Shown one piece after another: positions 10,974 to 23,371 of a stretch of 64,000 bases of DNA. The stretch is from assembly GCA_015680685.1 (NCBI GenBank), contig MNCI01025527.1, forward strand, positions 116,129-180,128. Direction: 5' to 3'. How positions within the stretch are numbered: position 1 is the stretch's first letter; each line of letters opens with the position of its first letter. A program made the position numbers and the translations under genes. The DNA is from Gnetum montanum (taxonomy: Eukaryota > Streptophyta > Gnetopsida > Gnetales > Gnetaceae). The notes beneath the pieces were generated by a model. It had not been told where the DNA came from, made no database searches, and saw only the letters and a list, made by a program, of their open reading frames with translations.

Positions 10974-11839
10974 TGATGAGTAGGAAGCAAACCCTACGCC
11001 CAACCATACGAATCACTAGCATTTACTAAGCAATTTGGTTAAATTCCATAGACTTTAGCTCTCTAAGTACATTGGGTCTAGGAAGTGAATATCAAGAACA
11101 TGATCATTGTCTTCCCATTTTCACTTGTAAAATGTAAAGGTATGGCTAAGTGTCACTGAGGCACATGATTTTTATCATTTTGTCTTTTTCACTAGATTTT
11201 CCTAAGTGCTAGAAATAAAGTAAAGTAAATTTAACATTTAATTAATCTAATAAATAGCTAATACTTAACTAATCATATCATAAGCATACATTCCTACTTT
11301 TCATACACATCTTGAACATGTTGCAACACTACTTAGCTACCAAGCATTAGGTGCTATTGGGATTACCAATAGTAACATATGCTCAAAGTGGTTGTACCTA
11401 TGTTCATTATTTAATCAATATTAATTACTTAATTAAAATTCATTCAATTAAAGTTAATGAATAATAAATTCATAAGGGAAATATTAATCTATCCCAAGTG
11501 CTAAAAGGTTTAATTAGAAAAGCTTGTCTTTGTTGCCATTCACATTGAGGTGCCTAGGTACATTAGTGCTTGAATAAAGATCCATATACTTCTTTGAATT
11601 CTACTGTAGGAACTAAGAACATATTCTAAGTTTGGAGAAAACAAATTGCAAGAACTTCACTACACCTAAGGAATGGAATGTTTGGATTATGTATTCAAGT
11701 GTTGTATTTATAGGTAGACATCAATCCCACGATATTAGATATTTGATAATGTAGCACGTGCTTTGATATCGAGGCTTAGATATTGGAGTAATGATACTAG
11801 AGCTTTAATATCATAGCTAATGAAAAATATGATTTATCA
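10974..11839 (-). repeat. 3' LTR of element B
   Basis: 866 bp; on the minus strand it starts TGATAAATC after the polypurine tract and ends at the TGATGAG word (plus strand 10974). It aligns with 20118-20964. Ends are set by the CA/TG termini and the GTGTT/ATGTT duplication. Confidence 0.85.
11705..11712 (-). promoter_or_regulatory. TATA box of the 3' LTR of element B
   Basis: TATAAATA on the minus strand. The adjacent U3 (11725-11830) has gatatt/gatatc words corresponding to the dyad cluster of element A. In the 5' LTR the box has decayed to tatattcata (20856-20865). Confidence 0.6.
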
Positions 11840-11852
11840 TAGCCCCACAAAT
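11840..11852 (-). promoter_or_regulatory. Polypurine tract of element B
   Basis: Minus strand reads TTTGTGGGGCTA immediately before the TGA of the 3' LTR. Confidence 0.65.
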
Positions 11853-14065
11853 GAATGAAATCTTGTCCTCAAGTGAAAAAAAGGAAGAACAAGTTCATTA
11901 CAAAATATTGGGAAGGTATGAAATTATTGACTAACTAAATGACACACAAATTGACTCAACAGAAACAAATAAATAGTAAGTGCCCAAGTTTATAGATTTA
12001 CAATCTTTTATAAAATTTGATGTTATGATAACAAAATTGAACACCATGATGAAAATTGACATCCAAACCCCTCTAGCAAAGTGAAGAAGAGGAAGAAGAT
12101 CAAATGATCCTAAAGAGGTCCCATTGCATGGGCTTCTATGGTTGTTCAAGCTATTAACCCTTTCTAGCTCTAGGTTGCTTGGCCCTTGGTTGGGATGGTC
12201 CCACTTCTAGTCCATGCTTCCCTTTTGATGCCATTTATGATCATAATAGAATCAAGGATTAGCATGTGATGTATAACTTATAATATTTAGGTACCTTATC
12301 TCTTTGGATAGTTATACTTGGCTAAGTTGTAATCATGGTAGATTGATTATTTTAATATTATTTTATTTTTGTGGCTACTAGAGGTCATTGGAAGATTTTA
12401 ACCTGCATAAATTAGTGATTTTAATGTTATTTTATTCATTAAACCCTTGTGGGAGTGAGAGAAATTTTGAAAAAAAATTTCACATAAATCCTAAGGTTTG
12501 TGGACCCCATGATGTAGTGCATACCTCTAGTAGTGGTAGGACTAAAAGCAAGGTAAATCGAACAAACAGTTTCAAAGTTATGGTCTTTGGAAGGTTCTCA
12601 GCTCTGAAAATTTTCAACATTAAAAATAAAGGAAAAACAAAGAGTTTTAACAAAAACTTAAGGTTCTTGAAAAGCTAGAAAAGCTGTGAACACAATGAAA
12701 TTCTTGAAGAGGATTAGATAATTCACAAAAAGAAGATTTTTATTCGAAAAAATTATGAAGGAGTGCACAATTGGATGTCACTGATGGAGTGCACAAAAGG
12801 TTTCATCACAAAACTACCTAAAGGATTTGAAACTTAACCAAGCCAACCAAGAGCTATGTAAGTGGATCCTCCCCAAAGTAGATTCATGCTCTTGATGCCC
12901 TTGCATATCATCAAACCAAGGAGTCCATGGGCCCCATGGCCGAATAATAGTTATGGTAGTTAAACTCCAAATCACCAAAGATACTATTAAATAATTTTGG
13001 CCATATCAAACTAAGACATCTAAAACAAACATGAGAAGTGGTAGTGAGGTGGGTTATGAAAAGCATAGGTGGATGATAAGAGAGAGAGGGGAATGTAGTT
13101 CGAAATTGTGGTCATATGAAGTCCTTATGAATTTTTTGTGGTTAAAGTGACATGATAATGATCATTCCTAGTCTGAATTAAAACCAACTACTTCCAATGA
13201 ATTTGCATTAACACTCTTAGACGTGTTGACCCCTCAAGGTACAAGAGTACCCCCATAGATCAATCACCATTCCAAAAAAGAAAAGAATAGAAAAGCAAGA
13301 TGTGAGAAGAGCCTTAGTTAGAGGGGATCTTCAGGAATGGGTAACATGTCTTTCTAGTCCCATAACTAGTGCTTTTAGCCTATTATTTTGTCTAAATGGT
13401 GTGCTTTAAATTTTCATTATTATGTGTATTTTTTTTAATTTTATATTTTTATGATTTTTGGATGGGAACTACACTATGCAAAGACTTCATCTTCCTATTA
13501 TTGGTTAACAGGTGAATGGTGAGAAATCCATGAAAATATCGATGCACTTCAAAGGGTAGGCAAATACAAAAAAGTGTCAAATCCCCTTGAAGTCATATCC
13601 TTGTCTATTCATTTAACTCTTTCCAAGTTTGGAAACTACCAAAGTCATTCGTTCATTAAAGGTTTCATTAAGGAAGGAACTTCATACTTCCAAAACAAGG
13701 GAAAACCTTAGAGTTTTGTGGATGGGTGGATGAAATGGACTCACTGCTACTAATCATAAGAATAATCATGTCTTATTTTTCAACACCCAAATTCAAAGAT
13801 CGAATCCAAACATTAGTAATCAAATAACATTATAATGCAAATAACTATTAGCAAATAGCTATAGTTACACTTATTCCTGTTTGGAAATAAAGGAAAAACA
13901 AAATATAGATAAGAAAAACATAAAAGAAAATCATAAGAAAAATACAAATTAAAATAAAGTAAAATATAAAAAATTTGTAAAAAATTCAAGAAAAATAACA
14001 CACACTAAAGATGGTGTAAAAAAATAGTGAAAATAAGAAAAAATCAAAAACTAAGGAGTCACTTC
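11853..14065 (-). other. 3' non-coding region of element B with a vestigial ORF start
   Basis: No intact gene. At about 12160-12236 the minus strand encodes MASKGKHGLEVGPSQPRAKQP and then stops. This resembles the first residues of the 675-codon 3' ORF of element D (MAPIEKFP...SQPRDKEP), so B seems to keep only the beginning of that ORF. The rest aligns with the 3' regions of A, C and D. Confidence 0.5.
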
Positions 14066-15010
14066 TTATGATTTAGCATAGATGGCCATCTCCCCCATGA
14101 ATAAGTTGGAAGGAGGAGATCTAAAAAATTAAGCATGCTTTTCTATTTATTGAGGTGTTCTAGTAACTAACTTTCTTAGGCTCATGGAAAGGTTTCATTT
14201 GTTGCATGTTGAGTTTCTTATTTGGGATTTTAGATATATATATTAACATGGCCTAAGAAGGAAAGGTTTCATAGATGATGTAAGTTCTTTCCCACAATGT
14301 TTAGAACTTCGTGTTTTTTGGCACATGTGTGGGGTTCTAGTAAAGGACCTAGTAAAAATACCTTTCGTGTTGAATGCCTTTTGCACTTCATTCAAGGATA
14401 GGACCACCAATCGATTCTCATCTAGCACGTTAAGGTTTATTAGGTCACAAGCCATTGAAAATGTACGAAGCTTGAACTGAATGGGAAGAGTTGGTATTTT
14501 TCTATACACAAGCTCATAGGGAGCGTATCCTATAGGGAGTTTTCAATTTAAGCAGTAGACCTAAAGGGCATAATTAAGTTTAGTGTTCTAGTGTCTCCTA
14601 TATTTGCTAACTTTTATTTTTAAGATCTTAGTGATCTCCCTATTCATAACTTTAGCTTGACCATTGGCTTGGGGGTGGTAGGGTGTTGTTAATTTATGTT
14701 CTACCCTCAAGTGTTGCATGAGTTTTTGAAAGGATCTCTTACTGAGGTTCCTCCATACAAGTAGTCATTCCACCATTACATTAGCAATGACCATAGGAGT
14801 AGAAAAATTGATGAGCATCCCTGAAAAGTGTTGGCCAATAATACTCTACCATCAAGATCTTAATGATTGTGTGTCTCCTAGCATAGTGGCCCCCACAAGG
14901 GCCCTCATGATCATCTTGGAAAATGCATAGTTGATAAACATTAGGAACATAACAATGAACCAAGGCATTGGTGCACACCTTTTAAAGGTGTTTGTTGATC
15001 TTCATGAAGC
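14066..15010 (-). pseudogene. int: Element B integrase (internally deleted)
   Basis: Integrase would insert the cDNA copy. The N-terminal zinc-binding part is visible (EGPCGGHYARRHTIIKIL, then DAHQFFYSYGHC), as is the C-terminal part (PQANGQAKVMNREI and GYAPYELVYRK). Between them, around 14730-14765, about 290 bp present in copy C are missing. That segment normally carries the first two catalytic Asp residues. The reading frame also shifts between the N- and C-terminal parts. Translation would end at the stop at 14066-14068, just past the conserved purine block. Confidence 0.75.
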
Positions 15011-15049
15011 ATTTTACTTGGTGAAGAAACTATTTTTTCTTCCTATTGT

Positions 15050-15650
15050 TTAGCTCTTGTGGCATATCTTGGATGAGAAGAAAAGTGAAAGTGCCATTGT
15101 ACTAGTTAGGTTTAGTGGATACTTGTTCATGTATAGCACTAAAAAAGAAGAGTTCATTAGGAAACTAATCAAAAAGTGAACTCTCTTTCTTTTTATTGTC
15201 CCATATCAACTGAGAGAAGTGTTTGATGATCATGTTCTTAGTTCCCTTTCGATCTATGATTGTGAGATCGAATTTTTATAAGAACACCTGCCACTGTATG
15301 ACACGAGGGCTTATTGTTGGTTTGTTCATAGGGAACTGGAGTGCATTATGGTTCATGTGCATGAACATCTTGTACCCAAGCACATAGTGCTTGAATTTCT
15401 CTAAGAAATACACCATTGCCATCAATTCTTTCTCTGTTATGGTGTAATTCAACTATGCACCCATAATTCTTTGGTTCATAGAGTGGATATAGTAAGAACA
15501 TTTTTGACTGTCTAACTATGTGAGCATGAATTCCAAAGCATAATTGGAAGCATCCATCATAATATGAAATGGTCTAGACTAATAAAGTGCTTGTAGATTT
15601 GGAGTTTCTACGATCATTTTCTTGAGTTCTTGAAAAGCATTCTCGCATTC
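15050..15650 (-). pseudogene. Element B RNase H domain
   Basis: The domain removes the RNA strand during reverse transcription. The minus-strand translation reads EPKNYG, then after a short shift FLEKFKHYVLGYKMFMHMNH and LQKFDLTIIDRKGTKNM, following the usual Ty3/gypsy RNase H order (Y..TEKELLA, LEKFR.YL.G, D..G..N..AD). The TDH-type Asp has become Asn (MNH) and several TAG stops are present. There is one RNase H only, as expected for Athila-like elements. Confidence 0.65.
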
Positions 15651-15699
15651 CTTGGTCCAGAAAAATAGAGAATCCTTCTTTGTAAGCTGCACCAATGGT

Positions 15700-16740
15700 T
15701 TGGTGATCTTATAGAAATTCTCTATGAAGCACTAGTAGTAGTTAATGGGACCAATAATTACTAGACATCTTTGATAGTTTTTAGTTAGTGATTAATTCCT
15801 TGGATGATGCTTATTTTTTAGGGTCCACCTCAATCCTTTCTTGTGATATTTTGTGCCTCAAAATAATGTCCTCATAGACCATCAGATGGCTTGTTTGCTA
15901 GTTGAGCCAAAGGTTTATCTCCATACACCTTTTTAACACTTGCTCAAGATGGTCTAGATCTTGCTCAAATGTAGCCCCATAGGTGAAGATGTTATCCATG
16001 AGGACTTCCACCTCACTATCAGTCTGTTGTTGAAAGATGCTTAGGAAAAAGTGTTGGAAGGTTGTAGGGGCATAACATAGACCAAATGGAATTTTTCTAT
16101 ATGAAAAAGTCCCCTAGGAACTTTTAAATGTTGTTTTGACCTGATCCTTGGGTGTGATATGGATTTGGTTATAGCCAGTATAACTATCCAAAAAGTTATA
16201 GTAGCAATGCCCAGAGATGGTGTCCAACATATGATCCAAAAATGGCAATGGAAATTGATCTTTGTATGTTGCCATGTTCAACAACCTAAAGTTAATACAA
16301 ACACTCCACTTGTCACATTTCTTTGGCACTATCACAAGTGGGCTAACCCACTCACTATTTGCAATGGAATAGATGAACCACACCTTGAGGAGTTATTCAA
16401 TTTCCTCTTTTGATTATCTAGTTTAGTTTGGGGTTCAACCGCCACTACAGCTTCCTCTTTGGCTTCATGGAGGCATATGTATAGATGCAGTGCTAGCATA
16501 TCTATGGATCAATTATAGTTAGTTCATGATATGACCAGGTGAAGACTTTTGGCCATTTGTTGACCACCTTCAAAAAGTTCTCATTTTGTTTAGGAGAAAG
16601 ATTGAAATTAATTATAAACAGCTTGCCATTTGTTAAGAAAGTATATTCCATTTCAATCGGTATAGTTTTCAACTCTAGGGGCTTTTGTCAAAAGCTCTCA
16701 GGGATTTCCAGTTCTACCTAGTTGATGTCATTAGGTTTAT
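15700..16740 (-). pseudogene. Element B reverse transcriptase
   Basis: RNA-dependent DNA polymerase domain. Clear segments are EWVSPLVIVPKK, SVCINFRLLNMATYKDQFPL, YYNFLDSYTGYNQIHI and the PFGLC motif. The catalytic YxDD-type motif (FMDD in Athila elements) reads LMDN at 15991-16002, so the second Asp is lost. Point stops occur through the domain. The best preserved stretch is 16114-16383. Confidence 0.8.
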
Positions 16741-16979
16741 CATTGGGGAGTGGATGATGAATTTTTTCTAATTCATCTATGCCTTTAACATAGGCACTGA
16801 TCAGGCTCTTATTTGGTTTCATGCATATTGTTGAGCTACTTTCAAGATCAGTTGTTAGCCACTAGGTGTCCTCTTGTTTTATGGCTGCTACGTATTGGAA
16901 CCTTTGAATTTATATTACATATACACATTGTTTATATGCTATGATAGATGTAATTTTTATAGATCATAACTTCTACACA

Positions 16980-17480
16980 TAGTTTCACCTTGTGTTGTTG
17001 TAAATGATGCATGGAACTTGCTTTCTCTCTATCTTTCCAAAATCAGTTTCCTTGGAAATTTTGAAGGAAAGGTCTATGATGCCTAGCCACACATCAATAG
17101 TGCTTAGCCAAGCCCTTTCCATGATGATTGGGAAGTTCCCCTTGTAGTTATTAACCTAGATCACTAAGAGGTTGGCAAGATAGGATGACCCATAGACAGT
17201 GGTCATAATGTCCTCCACCAGTCCCAAAGAAATGATGATGGACTAATTTGCCAACTCCAGATGAATGCTGCTCTTCTTGAGAGGAGGCAAGTTCCAGGCT
17301 TTTTACATCTCATAAGAAATCAAATTCATACTAGAAATTGAGTCTAGAAGAGCCTTGCATGGCCCATTCTCATCAATTTTCAAATAGATTAGGGGAATCC
17401 TAGGATCAATTCTTTTCTTGGAAAGGTGGCCAACCTTAATGCAATCAGAGATTACATGGGTTAACATGATAGTATGAATC
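16980..17480 (-). pseudogene. Element B aspartic protease
   Basis: The active site reads KALLDSISSMNLIS (about 17320-17361): catalytic Asp kept, following Gly replaced by Ile. Downstream NFPIIMERAWLSTIDVW corresponds to FPIIMGRAWLSTIDA of element A. The domain lies between gag and RT as expected. Confidence 0.7.
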
Positions 17481-19969
17481 TTTAGAGGTGTTTGGTTTTA
17501 AGGGGACTCAAAAAATTATGCAGAGAATGAGGGAGATGTAGGGCTATCAACTATGTATGTATGTAAAAGATTTATAGGAATGCTGGTTGAGAAGAAGGGT
17601 CTCTTTTGGGGTTTATTTTCCAAATCACTTGGCTAAGGAGCCAACTATAAATTAATAGCCTTAGTGGCATTACATTGTTGTGGTTTAGCTAGAATTTTGT
17701 TCTACATTAATGGAGCAAGTGGTAAGTGAGTTGAGGGTGGAGGGACATGTGTAGAAAGATGAGGAGGGTAATGAGGAAATGGGGATTTCCCTCTTGAAGA
17801 TTAGGCTCTATAGTGTTCAGGAGGGTAGTAATGATGCTAGAATGAAGTGTGACTGGAAGAGTCACATGGAGAAATAGGTTTCTAAACATAGTACCCATAT
17901 GGATCAAGCTATTAGTAAAGGTACTATTACCTTGGTGGTGGCATTCCCCATGATTGTGGATGCTTTCACTAATGATATTACTCCTAAGGTTGTGGTGGAG
18001 CTCCACTTGAACAATAGGCTTGTTGTTGGTAAAATTGAATAGGATTTCCTTAAGAATAAGGTAACCTTCTAGGTGCTTACTTTCTTGTCAATCTAAGATT
18101 TAGAGCATACATCCTAGACTCTTACGAGTGTAACATAATAGGACAACATCTTGTAGGATGTTTGTAGTGGTAGATGTCATATCCATTATCATCATTTAAT
18201 TTGGAGTCCACAACCTCCTCTACTACAACAGCCTTGCCCTTACCACTTTGGTGGGCATGTTTAGATTCCTTCCTTTTCATGCAATCATGATCACTACTTT
18301 TCTCCCTTGATTCCTCTACTATTTTTAGATCAATTTGGAACTTTTCATCCAAAGTGTCCCACATTTTATCTACCTTTGTCAAAATTTTAGAAATAGACTT
18401 TTGAGTAGGCAAGGTCTTTCGCTTCCCTACTTCATTAAGCGATGCCTCCTCCTCATTTTCATAGAATTGGATCTCCCTTTTGTGGATGAAATAATGTCGA
18501 TTATACTCTTCTACACTTTCACTTTTTTCTTAACTCTCCTTATTCTTTGACAACCTGCTCTATTAGCCTCTGAATTTGATGAACCCTTAATTTTAAAAGT
18601 CTCCCTTGGGCATAGATCATAGGAGTTCTTCTTATTTCTATGTGGAGCCCATCTATGATATGGTAGAGCTGCTTCCACTAAGAATAATCATAGTTATGGA
18701 ATCAGTGTAAGAGAGAATAATACCTATCCATGGCTACATCCAAGGGTTCATGTGTTCCTTGTTTTCAACCTTAGATATGCTTTCTCAAGTTGGACACTTG
18801 AGAGTACATTTGATGCTTTTCATTGAAGAGCTCAAGCATTATATTCCATTGATGAACTGATTTTGGATCCAAAGACTAGTACCAACTTTCAGCCTCTTTG
18901 ATTAGCATCCTTGGGAATAGCTTTAACTTTTTCCATTCATTTTTTATGTTCTGTAAGGCACAAGCATTGTGAAAGGCTTGAAGATGATTCTGTGGATTTG
19001 AGTTGTATCCCCCCTTGAACTTGGAAATATTATTCATAGTAAACTATTTAATTCTTATATCTTTCACATGCATGTTTGGATTTTCATGGCCTCTATAATT
19101 CAACATATTCCTTGTTATAAGCAAAGGCTCATCATGGTGATAGCCTCTATGATGGCCATGATGCCCATGATGTTCTCTATTGTCCCTCCTTTTGTGGTGG
19201 TGGGCCTTCCTTGAATGCTCATGGTCTCTACTAGTCTGATGGATCCTACAATCATCTTTGTCCCACCAATCACCTCCATCATGGTCATGTCCCTTGCAGC
19301 TTTGGTTGAAGCTACAGGAGAAAGAAGAGGAAGGAGAGCTAGTAGTAGCATGGTTTCTACTACCCCATTTTCTTTAGTCACAACCATGATCATTATGTCT
19401 ATTTATGTTCTCACCTTGACTCCCACCTTTGGATTTTGCTTGAATCAGGATTATTTATAGTGGACTGTAAGTTCTAGTTCAAGCCCCCCTCATCAAAGCC
19501 AATGGAAGGAGAGTTAGTAAATTGAGAGTCCCCAGAAAATGGATCCTCTCCTTCTTTTTGGCCTAGAAAGAATAAGGAGTTATTGAACTATTTATCCTTT
19601 GATGTTTTGTGATGTCTCTCCTATTGTTGATCTCTTTTGCATTATGCCTCAGTGGGATGATAGTCCCAATAGTCGTGATCATACCAACATATTTAGCATT
19701 GAGTCCTTGGATGTCCAACCTCATAAGAGTTTGGGATAGCATCACAAAAATGGATCGATCTAGCAGTAACACGATGTTGCCTTTCATGTTCCTCCACTTT
19801 AATTATTCATCCTAATGCAAGATGAAGGTGAAACTTGATACATACTATCATGATGAGTATATACCACTCTACATTGTTGGGGCACTAGCTGATTTGACTG
19901 CCCATGTCTTTGTTGATTTGAAATATGCTTGAACAATAGTGGAGAATTAGCCCTATGAGAAGTATCCAT
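17480..19969 (-). pseudogene. gag: Element B gag
   Basis: Structural (capsid) polyprotein. The start is taken at the ATG whose complement is 19967-19969 (MDTSHRANSP), the counterpart of the starts in A and C. The core with weak ESWY-type and coiled-coil segments lies near 18700-19000. A Lys/Glu-rich segment (18122-18412) ends in the decayed zinc-knuckle-like YDIYHYKHPTRCCP, where the first two Cys have become Tyr. Pro/His-rich linker follows to the protease. Multiple stops and frame changes make it non-functional. Confidence 0.7.
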
Positions 19970-20098
19970 TTTATCTTGGAAAAGAAAAATAGTGTACTCA
20001 TTAATATTATTATTATTCTAAATGATTGCATCTTTAAAGTTTGTTACATCTTTAAATAATTTCAATAAGTCTTAGATAGTGCACATAGCTAACTAAAG

Positions 20099-20116
20099 TC
20101 CCTAGCAATGGTGCCA
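20099..20116 (-). other. Primer-binding site of element B
   Basis: Minus strand reads TGGCACCATTGCTAGGGA, one base inside the 5' LTR. It differs from the tRNA-Asp complement at four positions, each of the G-to-A or C-to-T type. Confidence 0.75.
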
Positions 20117-20117
20117 A

Positions 20118-20964
20118 TGATAAGTAGCAAGTAGTCCCTATGCCCTACCATAAAAACCACTAATGTTCACTAAGTGATCTAGTTGAATTCTACAAACTTA
20201 ATCTCTCTAAGTACACTAGGTATAGGAAGTGAATATCAAGGACATGATCATTATCTTCCTAGTTTCACTTGTGAAATGCAAAGGTATGGTTAAGTGTCAT
20301 TGAGACACATGATTTTTATCATTTTGTATTTTTCACTAGATTCACCTAAGTGCTAGAAATAAAGTAAACTAAATTTAATATTTAATTAATCTAATTTATT
20401 TAATAACTAGCTAACACTTAACTAATCCTACCATAAGCATTCATTTCCACTTTTCATGCACATCTTGAACACATTGTAATGCTACTAGGCTATCAAGCAT
20501 TAGGTGCTACTAGGATTACCAAGCATAATGTATGCTTGAAGTGGTTGTACTTATGTTCATTATGTAATCAATATTAATTAATTAATTAAAATTCATTAAA
20601 GTCAAGTGCATGAATAATAAACACATAAGGGAAACATTAATGTATCCCAAGTAATGCAAAGTTTGATTAGAAAAGATCATATTTAATGCCATTCACATTG
20701 AGGTGCTCACAAACATTAGTGCTAGAATAAAGATCTATACACTTCTTTGACTCCTACTATGGGCACTAAGAAAATATTCTAAGTTTGATGAAAACAAGCT
20801 ACAAGAGCTTTGCTACAACTAAGGAATGGAATTCTTGGATCATGTGTCCAAGTGTTATATTCATAGGTAGGCATGCATCCCATGATATTGGATATTCAAT
20901 AATGTAGGACATGCTATGATATTGAGCCTTTGATATTGTAGCTGATGAAAAATACAATTTGTCA
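20118..20964 (-). repeat. 5' LTR of element B
   Basis: 847 bp, aligned with 10974-11839 over its length. The TATA box is mutated. The outer end is followed by ATGTT. Confidence 0.85.
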
Positions 20965-20969
20965 ATGTT

Positions 20970-22246
20970 GAAGATGTCAAGAAGATACAAATGTATGATT
21001 ACAAGACATCTCATTGTAGATATAATATGTTTAGACATTAAAATCTATTAAGCATCTTACTTGATTAATTAGAGAAAGTATATTTTGAGTTATAATTTAT
21101 TGATATCCTATCCTAGTTAGGATCTCATACCACTCATTCTTGTAAATACTTTTAATGTTAATATTGGAAATAACATATATTAGTCTTGAAGTATGATTGC
21201 ATTAGATAGCATCTAGATTAGAGGTTATACTTAGTGAGTGAATTTTAGTCAATTGAATAAAAAAAATCATTGATCAATGTAGGTGTAACTTATTTTGAAC
21301 CATGTGTCTAATTTTCAAATGTAAGAATAGATGAAGCTTAAATCATATTCATCAAGAATCCTAGTTTATCAATTATGTTGCTACAACCATAGATGATAGG
21401 ATAACATCCTTCTTTGTAAAGACCTTAGATTATATATCATCAAATATTTAGGATTAGTTTCTAAGGAGGAAGTGAAAAGAGCAATACCAAACATTACCAT
21501 CAAAGGTATTACTATCAAATTATATTTCCATTATGACCAAGTTGTAATCATATTCTTCAAATTCAAGAAGAAAATAATGTAAAATAGAGTTTTTGAAAAC
21601 TATTTTCTTTATTTAACTTTAAAATATCTTATATAAATTATATTTTTAAATGAAATGCATAGGTAAATAAGTATTTTCATGTAATAAAAGTTGAGGAGAT
21701 TTTTTCCTACCTTCACTCATATAATCATAGTACATGAGATATACATAGTGTAACTTTGGTGAGGATTTTTGACTAGTAATTGGTTGACATCAAATTCATG
21801 TTCTTGTAATTACAATATGAAGAAAACTAATTTAATATTTTAAATCTTAAATTTTATAAATGATTTTATTTATTTTAGGATGGATGAGAATAATCTAATA
21901 CATAACCAACAAGAAAAACTTGAAGAATTAGAACATGGAGAATAAATCTAATGCAAATCTACTTGTAGATGAATAGAAGTTTGGAGGGCAGTTTTTAACA
22001 TTTCCATTTCTAAATGGGTACCATTTTGTTAAATGTTATAAGAAATTTTGTAATTATTATAAAGACCCTTAATCAAATAGTACATTAGAATTATAGGATA
22101 TGTTTCTTGAGGGAAACCTTGGAAATTTAACCTAAGCTATCTATACTAATAATTTAGAGATCATGTTAACATGAAGTTGCAATACAAAAAATGGTGACTG
22201 ATAGGTACTTGAATGAAGTAGAAAAAGAATGATCGAATCATTTCTT
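20970..22246. other. Non-coding host DNA between B and C
   Basis: Very AT-rich, no supported gene. Near 22035-22065 one plus-strand frame reads CYKKFCNYYKDP, faintly like a zinc-knuckle remnant of an older retroelement, but it is too short to call. Confidence 0.45.
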
Positions 22247-22320
22247 CTAGCATTAGCTTAGTGCTAAGATTCTTGATTTGGAAGCTCTAAGTTATGGGTT
22301 CAATTCTAGTGGGTAATGTT
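22247..22320 (+). repeat. tRNA-like (SINE head or tRNA pseudogene)
   Basis: An A-box-like word TAGCTTAGTGC (22254-22264) is followed after 32 nt by a B-box-like GGTTCAATTCT (22297-22307). Both the words and the spacing are those of a tRNA internal RNA polymerase III promoter. The acceptor arms do not pair, so this is not a working tRNA. An old tRNA-derived SINE is the simplest reading. Confidence 0.45.
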
Positions 22321-22604
22321 GAGTTATAAAATTTTCATTAGACTATATATCTTTGGATGTGCATATATTTCAATTATTTTACATTTCAACCATTTCCAAG
22401 CTATAAAATCACTCCTCATAAATAGGTTATTAGCCTAAATTTTAAGGTAGTATAGGATTATTTTTAAAAACTTATTACATTAATAAGAAAACCTAGAGAA
22501 CATAATCTACAACTTTAATATTTTTACTATTCTCTTATATTCTAAATAAAGTATAATTTTTGTCATTGCATAAGTGTGCAAGCATGAGTTGGTTTCCACT
22601 AATT
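22321..22604. other. Non-coding DNA left of element C
   Basis: AT-rich, with no recognisable feature other than being downstream of the tRNA-like unit, so it may include the tail of a SINE. Confidence 0.4.
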
Positions 22605-22609
22605 ATAGT
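22605..22609. repeat. Probable target-site duplication of element C (left copy)
   Basis: ATAGT here matches ATAGT at 32584-32588, directly after the right LTR. The left LTR tip is truncated, so the call depends on this 5-bp match alone. Confidence 0.45.
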
Positions 22610-23358
22610 TATCTCATACACTAGTTCCTCTAGAAAGTGAAATGGCGTTGAGAACATTTGTTGCCTTCCCAACTACACTTATGAGGCTCAAGGGTATGGT
22701 TGAAGTTTAATTGAGGTATATGAATTCTTAATCGTTTTATGTTTTATGGATGTAATCACCTAAAACAAGAATAAAGGGTAGAGTAGATTGAAACTAATGT
22801 CTATTGCCTAGCTATCCTAACACAAGTAATTGCTCCACTTTCCTAAACACATATAGCACTGCTAGGCTACCAAACGTTATGCATTGCTAGGTTACCAAGT
22901 ACTAGATAAATGCTTGAAGTGGTTATGCACATGTTCATTAACTGCTAGAAATAAATTTCTTAGTCAAATGCATTAAAGTAAAGAACAAGAAAGTAAAATG
23001 CAATAAGGAAATTTTAAGCTATTCTCAGTGCTACAAGGATTATCAAAAGGTTTTTTTTATTTCCATCACACTGTTGTACTTAGGTACATTAGTGCTTAAA
23101 CAAAGAAACATACATACTTTAGACTCCTTCTGTGGGCACTTAGAAAATATTTTAACTCTAAGGGAAATAAACTGAAAGAGCTTCACTACCTTTCTTGAAG
23201 ACTGAAACTAAAGCTATCAAAAACTCACTCAAAATGGGAGCCTAGGTGTGGTATTTATAGACCTGGAAAATATACCTCAATGTCGAATATCTGATGTCAG
23301 ATCTAGAACCCAACATTGCATTACCAATGTCATAGTTGACACAAATGGTGATTCATCA
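22610..23358 (-). repeat. 3' LTR of element C, outer tip missing
   Basis: Aligns with 31770-32583 from the ttcctctag word onward, but about 65 bp of the terminal TGATGAGCGG... segment are absent. TATA box (minus strand) at 23252-23259. The inner end, plus-strand ...gattcatca, precedes the polypurine tract. Confidence 0.75.
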
Positions 23359-23371
23359 TACCCCCACAACT
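23359..23371 (-). promoter_or_regulatory. Polypurine tract of element C
   Basis: Minus strand reads AGTTGTGGGGGTA, then TGA of the LTR, the same junction as in element A. Confidence 0.7.

Larger units (their letters stand above)
10974..20964 (-). mobile_element. Element B: Athila-like Ty3/gypsy LTR retrotransposon
   Basis: A 9.99-kb element on the minus strand: 5' LTR 20118-20964, PBS 20099-20116, gag, protease, RT, RNase H and integrase leftward to 14066, 3' non-coding region, polypurine tract and 3' LTR 10974-11839. Order PR-RT-RH-IN is that of Ty3/gypsy. The LTRs differ at perhaps 15 percent of positions by eye, more than in element A, so B is probably the older insertion. Integrase has lost its catalytic core and all reading frames carry stops. 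It is not mobile. Confidence 0.9.

Noticed and set aside
12388-12678. 96-codon plus-strand ORF within element B
   Set aside because: Antisense to the element, not open in the homologous segment of D (about 39310-39540), and without recognisable motifs.
22247-22320. Functional tRNA gene
   Set aside because: A- and B-box words fit, but acceptor arms do not pair.
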